This document shows, piece by piece, positions 1 through 5,243 of a stretch of DNA of 7,426 bases. The notes beneath the pieces were generated by a model. That model was given only the letters and a program-made list of their open reading frames with translations. It did no database searches and had not been told where the DNA came from. The stretch is taken from positions 1 through 7,426 of the forward strand of contig JAOUDB010000114.1 in assembly GCA_029859485.1 (NCBI GenBank), written 5' to 3'. A program made the translations under genes and the position numbers. Positions within the stretch are counted from its first letter, which is position 1, and each line of letters starts with the position of its first letter. This DNA comes from Desulfuromonadales bacterium. Lineage in GTDB: Bacteria; Desulfobacterota; Desulfuromonadia; Desulfuromonadales; BM103.

Positions 1-1078
1 ATTGAGCCTGAGTCACTTCAAGGCCAAGCGCTAACTCCAGCTGCTTCTGTTGGGCGCGCAAAGCTCCCAGCCGCGCTTCAGACAGGGCAATTTCGGCTCC
101 GGATTGATAACCGTCGAAGAGCTTGAAGCTCAAATTAACACCGGCCATCCAGGAGTCGCCGTCACCATCCAGAACGGTCCCCTGGTCGTACTGGTAACGG
201 GCAAAACCGTCAACTGTTGGCAAGCGAGTGCCGCGTGCCGCAGCCAGCTGTGATTCCCCGGCCTCAAGAGCTGCTGTCAAGCTCCTTAACTCCGGGCGCT
301 GTCGCGGATCGGGATCTGTCGGCAGGGTTGGTCCTTCTGCGTCATTGATCTCGATCTTCAGATCCTCTCCCGGTAAACCCAGCAGCGTCAGAAATATCTT
401 TCTGGCCAAATCAAGATTATGCTGCGCCTCAATCAGGTTTTTCATGGCTACAGACTTCTCCACCTCAAGATTCAGCAAGTCAAGCTTGAGGAGATCCCCT
501 GCGTCATAGCGGGCCTGCGCAAAAGTCAGCGAGGATGTGATAGCTTCCAGCGCCTTGTGTCGTGCTAGCACTAGCTTTCCGCCTTCGATAATACGCTGAA
601 AACCGCGGAAGACTTCAAACTCAAGCCTTAGGCTGACTGCCTCACTTGCGGCGGCGGAGAGGTCGACCCCGGCTCTGGCAGCATTCTTGTGCGCCAGATC
701 CTGACCACCGTTGTAGAAGCGGTACTTTACCCCAACGCCCAGTCCGAGGTTGTCGGTACGCCCGGGATTGTTAAAGTCGATCCCCGGAGAAAATTCCCCC
801 TGGTTGAGAATATTCCCAAAGGAATACATCGGGTTGTTCGTCTGGATGTAGTTGCTGAAGAGTTCGACTTGGGGATAAAAAGTCACAGAGGACTTCTGCA
901 GCATGGCCTCAGCCTCAATAATTCGCTGCGTGGCCAATTGGCTGTCCGGGTTGTTCTGCCGGGCAAAAGTGATGGCCTGCCGAGCGGTCCAGATCTCGGG
1001 AAGTTCCGAACCGGCGGCAAACACCGGCAGGTAGATCAGTAGGGTTAGAAGAAGAGAAAAGAATTGCTTAGCTTTCAT
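1..1078 (-). CDS. TolC-family outer membrane efflux protein, N-terminal part (3' end outside window)
   Basis: The reverse strand is open from ATG at 1078-1076 to the window edge, giving 359 codons of a protein that usually has about 420-480. Residues 1-22 form a Sec signal peptide (basic MKAK, then a leucine-rich core ending PVFAAG). The mature part shows the TolC/OEP pattern: long amphipathic helices at about 30-66, 137-230 and 265-285, alternating with beta-strand segments around 67-80 and 110-125. The second structural repeat begins at about 265, with RLPTVDGFARY near 285 and FDGYQSGAEIAL near 321. Family members form trimeric channels that carry substrates from an inner-membrane pump (RND, ABC or MFS) and its periplasmic adaptor across the outer membrane. 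Adaptor and pump genes would be expected further left but are not visible. The ribosome site is modest (AGG eight bases before ATG). The family call is secure; the substrate and exact gene name cannot be given. Confidence 0.93.
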   Translation of the reverse strand, partial: MKAKQFFSLLLTLLIYLPVFAAGSELPEIWTARQAITFARQNNPDSQLATQRIIEAEAMLQKSSVTFYPQVELFSNYIQTNNPMYSFGNILNQGEFSPGIDFNNPGRTDNLGLGVGVKYRFYNGGQDLAHKNAARAGVDLSAAASEAVSLRLEFEVFRGFQRIIEGGKLVLARHKALEAITSSLTFAQARYDAGDLLKLDLLNLEVEKSVAMKNLIEAQHNLDLARKIFLTLLGLPGEDLKIEINDAEGPTLPTDPDPRQRPELRSLTAALEAGESQLAAARGTRLPTVDGFARYQYDQGTVLDGDGDSWMAGVNLSFKLFDGYQSGAEIALSEARLGALRAQQKQLELALGLEVTQAQ

Positions 1079-1135
1079 TGCCTTGCCTGTCATTATTGGC
1101 CTTGACGGTCTTGAGTGCAGATATGCCGATAAAGG

Positions 1136-1152
1136 GGTGAAAGTAATTCACC
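1136..1152. repeat. Short inverted repeat in the tolC leader
   Basis: GGTGAA at 1136-1141 and TTCACC at 1147-1152 are a perfect 6-base inverted repeat around five bases. If transcription of the minus-strand gene starts near 1208, this lies in its 5' leader. It could be an RNA hairpin or a second protein-binding site. It has no T-run after it on either strand, so it is not an intrinsic terminator. Confidence 0.4.
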
Positions 1153-1213
1153 GCAAACGACAAGTCCGTCAGATAAATCAAAAGAGATTACCCACACCAG
1201 ATATTCAAAAAAA

Positions 1214-1242
1214 CATATATATTGTTTTTACATTAACGTCAA
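1214..1242 (-). promoter_or_regulatory. Putative sigma-70 promoter of the TolC-type gene
   Basis: Reading the minus strand, TTGACG (1242-1237) matches the -35 consensus at five of six positions. It is followed after 17 bases by TATATG (1219-1214), a four-of-six -10 match in an AT-rich stretch. This would start transcription near 1208 and give a leader of about 130 bases before the ATG at 1078. The prediction rests on sequence alone. Confidence 0.5.
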
Positions 1243-1256
1243 CCTTGAACGTTAAT
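1232..1256. promoter_or_regulatory. Perfect 8+8 inverted repeat, likely operator over the tolC -35 box
   Basis: ATTAACGT at 1232-1239 is repeated as its exact reverse complement ACGTTAAT at 1249-1256, with nine bases between. The dyad covers the -35 box of the minus-strand promoter. That position and size fit a dimeric repressor of the TetR or MarR kind, commonly encoded beside efflux operons. The 17-base promoter spacing argues against MerR-type activation, which uses longer spacers. No regulator gene is in the window, so the binding protein is unknown. Confidence 0.55.
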
Positions 1257-1407
1257 AATAGCATGTTATTGGCTATTTTTAATCTGAGGTTGGGAAAGAA
1301 AGGACGCTTTCTGTGTGGCGATTGCCTTCCCCCTGGATTCGAATGTCTGGTTTTTTGGTTATGCGAAAATGAATAATTGGCTAACTGAGTGTTTCCTATA
1401 AAAAAAA

Positions 1408-1436
1408 TTGAAATAAAACACGGTTTGCTTTAAGAT
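1408..1436 (+). promoter_or_regulatory. Putative sigma-70 promoter of the TRAP operon
   Basis: TTGAAA at 1408-1413 (five of six against TTGACA) and TAAGAT at 1431-1436 (four of six against TATAAT) are separated by exactly 17 bases. Transcription would begin near 1443, giving a leader of about 57 bases to the dctP ATG. I looked for a sigma-54 GG/GC (-24/-12) pair, as some dicarboxylate transport genes have, and did not find one. Confidence 0.5.
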
Positions 1437-1485
1437 TCGGAATTCAATCATTGTCTTATAGGGTTATTTTTAACCTCAATTACTT

Positions 1486-1491
1486 AAGGAG
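1486..1491 (+). promoter_or_regulatory. Ribosome binding site of dctP, fixes the start
   Basis: AAGGAG at 1486-1491 lies eight bases before the ATG at 1500, an ideal spacing. An in-frame GTG at 1491 overlaps this site, so it cannot be the start. The protein therefore begins MKRLSLL and not three residues earlier. Confidence 0.85.
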
Positions 1492-1499
1492 TGGCTCTC

Positions 1500-2549
1500 A
1501 TGAAACGTTTGTCTCTGTTGGTTCTGGCTCTCTGTCTCACCCTGGTTATCGGTATTTCTGCCTGCTTTGCTGCAGAAGAAAAAAAAGACCCCTTGGCGGC
1601 TTGGAAGCCCAAGTTTGATTCGAGTGGTGCCGAGTACACCTACATCCTCTCCAACATCTCACACCCGGTTATTGAAGGTGTCGGTGCAGGCTACCGGATT
1701 CGCGATCGCGTCTGGGAAGCTTCCAAAGGCCGCCTCTATGTCGACTTCCGCCCCTTGGCCCAACTCGGCGGTGAGAAAGACGTAATCAACAAGCTCAAGC
1801 TCGGTGCCGTGCACGGCATGCTGAGCTCCTCGGTGGCGGCACAGAATGTTGCCGACACCCTCGGTGTCGTTAACATGCCTTACGTTGTCGACACTTTCGA
1901 TAAACTCGACACCTTCCGCAACACTCCGGAGCTCTGGCAGCCTTTTGCTGACAGCGCCCTGAAAAGCGGCATCATGACGGTCGACGTCACCGGTTATGGC
2001 CCTTACGGTTGGGCCACCACCACCCCGGTCGAAACCATCGAAGACGCCAAATCGATTAATTTCCGGATTGCCCAGGCGCCACTCAACGCGGACTTCTACA
2101 AGGCATGGGGTATGAAATTTACGGTCATGCCCTGGCCGGACGTTCCCCAGGCCCTGCAAACAGGCGTTATCACCGGCCTTGATCACACCGCCATCGTTTG
2201 CAACATTACCAAGAAATTCACCATTGCCAAGAATTTCACCGAGCTCGACTATGCCCAGGGACTTTTCATCCACCTGATGAACAAGCGCTGGTTCGACAAG
2301 CTGCCTGCAGACCTGCAGGAGATCCTGATGACTGCTATTAAGGAAGAGAGTGCAGCGACCCGCAAGCTGACCCGCAAGCAACACGACGCTCAGGTTGCCA
2401 AGGCCAAGGAAGCTGGCGTCACCTTTACTAAACTATCCGACGCCGAAAAGCAGCAGTTAATCGATGAGATCGCTCCTGTTTATGAGAAGTGGGGAGAGAA
2501 GATCGGCATGGATTATTTCAAAAAGGTGCAGGCTGCGCTCGGTAATTGA
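1500..2549 (+). CDS. dctP: TRAP transporter periplasmic substrate-binding protein, DctP family
   Basis: This 349-residue protein is the extracytoplasmic receptor of a TRAP transporter. It binds an organic acid in the periplasm and delivers it to the DctQM permease. Residues 1-24 are an export signal (MKR, hydrophobic core, then SACFA before AEEKK). Family marks follow: a first-lobe segment GRLYVDFRPLAQLGGEKD at 77-94, the element ending INFRIAQAP at 186-194 whose Arg189 is in the position that salt-bridges the substrate carboxylate in known DctP proteins, and PWPDVPQALQTGVITGLDH at 211-229. The C-terminal half is helical and Lys-rich, as usual. The length is normal for the family (about 320-350). 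It is the first gene of dctPQM, preceded by a good promoter and ribosome site and followed by a hairpin terminator. Family membership does not fix the substrate (C4-dicarboxylate, other carboxylate or similar). ISAC at 19-22 could also be read as a lipobox. Confidence 0.93.
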   Translation: MKRLSLLVLALCLTLVIGISACFAAEEKKDPLAAWKPKFDSSGAEYTYILSNISHPVIEGVGAGYRIRDRVWEASKGRLYVDFRPLAQLGGEKDVINKLKLGAVHGMLSSSVAAQNVADTLGVVNMPYVVDTFDKLDTFRNTPELWQPFADSALKSGIMTVDVTGYGPYGWATTTPVETIEDAKSINFRIAQAPLNADFYKAWGMKFTVMPWPDVPQALQTGVITGLDHTAIVCNITKKFTIAKNFTELDYAQGLFIHLMNKRWFDKLPADLQEILMTAIKEESAATRKLTRKQHDAQVAKAKEAGVTFTKLSDAEKQQLIDEIAPVYEKWGEKIGMDYFKKVQAALGN

Positions 2550-2577
2550 TTCTTGATACAAAAACAGCTATGATCTG

Positions 2578-2615
2578 CGACCGGGGAGAGGTTCTCTTCC
2601 CGGTCGTTTTTTTTT
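2578..2615 (+). terminator. Strong intrinsic terminator between dctP and dctQ
   Basis: A 13-base stem (2578-2590 with 2594-2606, one G-T wobble, GC-rich) has a three-base GTT loop and is followed directly by nine Ts at 2607-2615. This is a textbook rho-independent terminator 28 bases after the dctP stop. Since dctQM has no evident promoter of its own, it probably acts as a partial terminator that lowers permease expression relative to the receptor. It may also protect the dctP transcript's 3' end. Confidence 0.9.
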
Positions 2616-2717
2616 GCGGCAACGCCACAAAAGGCGAAGTGAGCCATATTTTTAAACATCTATACGTTGGGGGTTTCTGCTTTTCGCGCCACGCCTACAG
2701 GCTACGCGCTCTTTCCT

Positions 2718-3239
2718 ATGAAAAAACTTATCTACTATATTCATCGTGTGTTCTCTTTCGTCGAGGACTGGAGTCTCTTCGCGACAGTCATGGTTGCCCT
2801 GTCGGTTGCGATCGCCAATGTCGCCCTGCGTAAACTGACCAACGACGTCAACCTCTACTGGTCCGACGAAGTGGTGCGCAAGACAATCTTCTTCACCACC
2901 TATGTCGGCTGTATAGCGGCAATCCGCAACCGTTCACTGATCCGTATCGACGCATTGCCGCAACTCTTTCCCTTCCTGAAGAAGCCACTTACTGTTTTCA
3001 GTCATCTTGGTGTGCTGGTTTTCTCCGGCTTCATGATCAAGCTCGGCTATTCCCTGACTGAAATGGTCTACTACGACGAATATGCCAAAACGGCGTCATT
3101 GCAAATTCCCGAATGGTATTTCTACGCGGTTCTGCCGATCATGGGCGTGATGATGTTTGTTCGCACCCTGATTATCCTAATTGAAGACTGGTTCGGCATC
3201 AAACTCTGCGAACCCCCAATTGAAGACGAGGTGGCCTGA
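2718..3239 (+). CDS. dctQ: TRAP transporter small membrane subunit, DctQ family
   Basis: This is a 173-residue integral membrane protein with four hydrophobic segments at about 18-37, 52-70, 90-113 and 133-156, the standard DctQ topology. The family signature is present: YWSDEVVRKTIFFTTYVG (47-64) followed by IRNRSLIRID (69-78), and LQIPEWYFYAVLP (128-140) before the last helix. DctQ pairs with the large permease DctM and is needed for uptake driven by an ion gradient. The stop codon TGA overlaps the dctM ATG by one base, so the two are translationally coupled. The start is less certain: ATG at 2718 gives a typical N-terminus (MKKLIYYIHRVFSFVEDW) but has no clear Shine-Dalgarno site. An in-frame TTG at 2667 would add 17 residues unlike the family and also lacks a ribosome site. 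Confidence 0.9.
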   Translation: MKKLIYYIHRVFSFVEDWSLFATVMVALSVAIANVALRKLTNDVNLYWSDEVVRKTIFFTTYVGCIAAIRNRSLIRIDALPQLFPFLKKPLTVFSHLGVLVFSGFMIKLGYSLTEMVYYDEYAKTASLQIPEWYFYAVLPIMGVMMFVRTLIILIEDWFGIKLCEPPIEDEVA

Positions 3240-4537
3240 TGGAAACCAATTACCTCGTCATTATGGCGCTGCTGATCGGTTGCCTGGCAACAACGATCCC
3301 GGTCTTCATGGCACTCTTCTTTACTGGGATGGTCGGCCTGGTCTGGATTGCCGGTATCGATCCACAGATCGTTATCGAAGTTCTCTACCGCAGCATGGAC
3401 AAGTTCGCTCTGATTGTTGTGCTTTTCTTCGTACTGTGCGGCAACATCATGACCACCGGTAGCATCGTCTCAAAACTGATCAAGACAGCGAATTGCATGG
3501 TGGGCTTCCTGCCTGGCGGCCTGGCCATGGCAGGGATTCTGGCCTGTGGCTTCTTCGGCGCCATTTCCGGTTCCACAGTCGCCACTGTAGTGGCTATCGG
3601 CGGCTTCATGATTCCGGCGCTGCTTGAAAATAATTACGACGAGAAATTTTCTGTCGGCGTCATGACCACCGCACCAATCCTCGGCGTCATAATCCCGCCC
3701 TCGATTTCGATGATCCTCTATGCCATGGTCACTAACGACCCGCTTGAGGCGCTCTTTTTAACCGGTTTTGTCCCCGGTTTCCTGATCATGTTCTTCATGT
3801 CTCTTTACGCGTACTTCTTCTGCAAACGCCGGGACACCATAACCATAACCATTCCGAAGCCGAGCCTGCAGGAAGTGTTTACCACCCTGCGCGAAAGCTT
3901 CTGGGCTCTGATGCTGCCGGTCCTGATTTTCGGTGGAATCTACTCCGGCTACTTTACTGCCAACGAAGCGGCTGTGGTCGCCTGCTTCTACGCCTTCATT
4001 GTCGAAATCTTCATTCACCGCGATCTCAAACTGCGCGAAATCAAGGGGGTCGTCATCTCCTCTGCGATCACCTCGTCAACCCTGCTCGTGATTGTCGCCG
4101 GTGCTTCGGTCTTTGGCGAGTACCTGACCTTTGAGCAGATCCCCGGGCAGATCGCCAACGCTGTGGTTGAGAATATTCAGACCCCCTGGGTTTTTCTCCT
4201 CTCGGTCAATATTCTGCTGCTGATTATCGGTATGTTCATGGATATTATTTCCGCCACCCTGATCCTGACACCGATCTTTCTCCCCCTGCTGAGTCGCTTC
4301 GGCATAGACACCATGCATTTCGGCCTGCTCATGACGCTGAACCTCGGCATTGGCTACTGCACGCCGCCGCTAGGCGTCAGTCTCTATATTTCGGGGGCGG
4401 TCGCCGACCGTGATCTGATTTATGTTTCCAAGGCGGTGCTGCCGTTTCTGTTGATTCAGATTGCTATCCTGATGCTGTTGACCTTCTGGCCGGACCTGGT
4501 GCTCTTCCTGCCACACTGGGTGTACCCGCCGTCGTAA
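3239..4537 (+). CDS. dctM: TRAP transporter large permease subunit, DctM family
   Basis: The product, 432 residues of very hydrophobic protein, is the main transmembrane channel of the TRAP system and belongs to the ion-transporter superfamily. Its length is normal (about 425-435). Diagnostic stretches: the GAISGSTVATVVAIGGFMIP region at 108-126, LGVIIPPSISMILYAM at 148-163, the FTANEAAVVACFYAF motif at 239-253 (usually TPTEAAA in relatives), IGMFMDIISATLILTPIFLP at 330-349, and GIGYCTPPLGVSLYISGA at 370-387. The two PP-containing loops correspond to the re-entrant hairpin regions that form the transport site. The start is set by GAGGT at 3228-3232, six bases before the ATG, and by the ATGA-type overlap with dctQ. 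It ends the dctPQM set, and I see no strong terminator immediately after it. The protein appears intact. Confidence 0.95.
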   Translation: METNYLVIMALLIGCLATTIPVFMALFFTGMVGLVWIAGIDPQIVIEVLYRSMDKFALIVVLFFVLCGNIMTTGSIVSKLIKTANCMVGFLPGGLAMAGILACGFFGAISGSTVATVVAIGGFMIPALLENNYDEKFSVGVMTTAPILGVIIPPSISMILYAMVTNDPLEALFLTGFVPGFLIMFFMSLYAYFFCKRRDTITITIPKPSLQEVFTTLRESFWALMLPVLIFGGIYSGYFTANEAAVVACFYAFIVEIFIHRDLKLREIKGVVISSAITSSTLLVIVAGASVFGEYLTFEQIPGQIANAVVENIQTPWVFLLSVNILLLIIGMFMDIISATLILTPIFLPLLSRFGIDTMHFGLLMTLNLGIGYCTPPLGVSLYISGAVADRDLIYVSKAVLPFLLIQIAILMLLTFWPDLVLFLPHWVYPPS

Positions 4538-4573
4538 AAAGATGGCTTTTAGCATGAAAATTAAAATTGAACG

Positions 4574-4601
4574 CAGATAAAAGCTGATGCACACAGATAA
4601 A
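4574..4601. repeat. Degenerate intergenic repeat with two CAGATAAA units
   Basis: CAGATAAA occurs at 4574-4581 and again at 4594-4601, within a stretch reading roughly AACGCAGATAAAAGC then ACACAGATAAACC. The look is that of the 'CGCAGAT..' type of degenerate intergenic repeats I recall from various proteobacterial genomes, but the match is from memory. The whole 4538-4784 gap is AT-rich, contains no gene that I can support, and shows only small AT-rich dyads such as TTGTT/AACAA at 4632-4646. Confidence 0.3.
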
Positions 4602-4772
4602 CCAGAATTCTAAAGGGTTTTGCTGCTTAACTTGTTTATATAACAATCTTCAAGTCTTTGACCTTAAGTCAGTTTTTATCAGTCCTTACCTGCGCTCGAA
4701 AATGGCCGGTTTTTTAGTGATAGACTTGCTGTGTTAAGTCGTCTTCATGACCTGTTGTTTGAATGTTTTTTT

Positions 4773-4780
4773 AGGGAGGT
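4773..4780 (+). promoter_or_regulatory. Ribosome binding site of usp, fixes the start
   Basis: AGGGAGGT at 4773-4780 is a near-perfect Shine-Dalgarno sequence four bases before the ATG at 4785. It rules out the in-frame GTG at 4731, which would place 18 extra residues before the conserved beta-strand KILVPVDG. Confidence 0.85.
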
Positions 4781-4784
4781 TTTG

Positions 4785-5213
4785 ATGGAAACGAAAATAT
4801 TGGTTCCGGTCGATGGTTCAGACACTGCGGGTCGCACTCTCGAAAAAATCATTGCCTTAAAAGAATGTTTCCCGAAAGAGTTGACGCTGCTACATGTTGT
4901 CGATGTCGACAAATTGGCGTACCGCATGATTCCGGACTTCCAGATCGAAATGGTGAGGGAAAATGCCGGCAAGGCCGGGCAGCATGTGCTTGACAGCAAG
5001 GTTGCCATCCTTGAAGAGGCCGGCTTTACCGTGGATGCCCGCCTCGACTTTGGCCCGCCCCGGCAGTCTATCTGCAAAATCGCCAACGATGAGGCCTTTC
5101 AGCTCATGATCATCGGTCGGCGCGAAAGCACTGGAGAGATCCGCGATGTCCTGTTCGGCTCGGTAGCTAACTATGTTCTGCACAACGTCGCCTGCCCGGT
5201 CCTGCTCTTCTGA
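4785..5213 (+). CDS. Universal stress protein, UspA family, with an altered nucleotide-binding loop
   Basis: A single Usp domain of 142 residues, the usual length for a one-domain member. It opens with KILVPVDGSD at 4-13, whose Asp10 sits where ATP-binding members contact adenine. LTLLHVVDVD follows at 34-43 and the second half ends GSVANYVLHNVACPVLLF at 125-142. The glycine loop of ATP-binding members is G-x2-G-x9-G-S/T. Here it reads GRRESTGEIRDVLFGS at 111-126, so the second Gly is Glu114 and there is one extra residue before GS, which may weaken or alter ATP binding. Usp proteins are cytoplasmic dimers linked to stress and energy limitation. The gene lies 247 bases after dctM behind its own strong ribosome site, and 30 bases before the DUF4301 gene with no terminator between, so the latter pair is probably cotranscribed. 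TeaD, a Usp, regulates the Halomonas TRAP system teaABC; a similar role here is conjecture. Confidence 0.92.
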   Translation: METKILVPVDGSDTAGRTLEKIIALKECFPKELTLLHVVDVDKLAYRMIPDFQIEMVRENAGKAGQHVLDSKVAILEEAGFTVDARLDFGPPRQSICKIANDEAFQLMIIGRRESTGEIRDVLFGSVANYVLHNVACPVLLF

Positions 5214-5243
5214 CCTTACTCCCTCAATCTTTCAGGGTGATCC

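Larger units (their letters stand above)
1079..1499. other. Divergent intergenic region, no gene
   Basis: This 421-base AT-rich stretch separates the divergent tolC-like and dctP genes. I see no convincing coding region in it. A 97-codon open frame at 1083-1376 has no Shine-Dalgarno site and a composition unlike a protein. The stretch does hold the control elements listed separately: a promoter and inverted repeat for the minus-strand gene, a short inverted repeat in that gene's leader, and a promoter for the plus-strand TRAP operon. A small hairpin at 1461-1476 (GGTTA, TTTT loop, TAACC) lies in the dctP leader just ahead of the ribosome site. Confidence 0.7.

Noticed and set aside
50..1042. 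Three plus-strand open frames across the left end
   Set aside because: All lie opposite the TolC-type gene, whose reverse-strand reading gives a signal peptide and continuous family sequence over 359 codons.
1083..1376. 97-codon open frame on the plus strand between tolC and dctP
   Set aside because: It has no ribosome site, an AT-rich low-complexity middle and no recognisable domain, and it overlaps the tolC promoter and operator elements.
1377..1499. Sigma-54 promoter for dctP
   Set aside because: The TTTGC at 1424-1428 lacks a GG doublet at the required distance upstream; the sigma-70-like pair at 1408-1436 fits better.
1659..2384. 241-codon open frame antisense to dctP
   Set aside because: The plus strand encodes an unmistakable DctP protein. 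The antisense frame is a by-product of its GC-biased codon third positions and shows no family motif.
2546..2833. 95-codon plus-strand frame overlapping the terminator and dctQ start
   Set aside because: It runs through the terminator hairpin and into dctQ in another frame, and it has no ribosome site or domain.
4690..4720. Terminator after dctM at GGCCGG plus T-run
   Set aside because: GGCCGG followed by six Ts at about 4704-4715 looks suggestive, but no stable stem of useful length forms around it.
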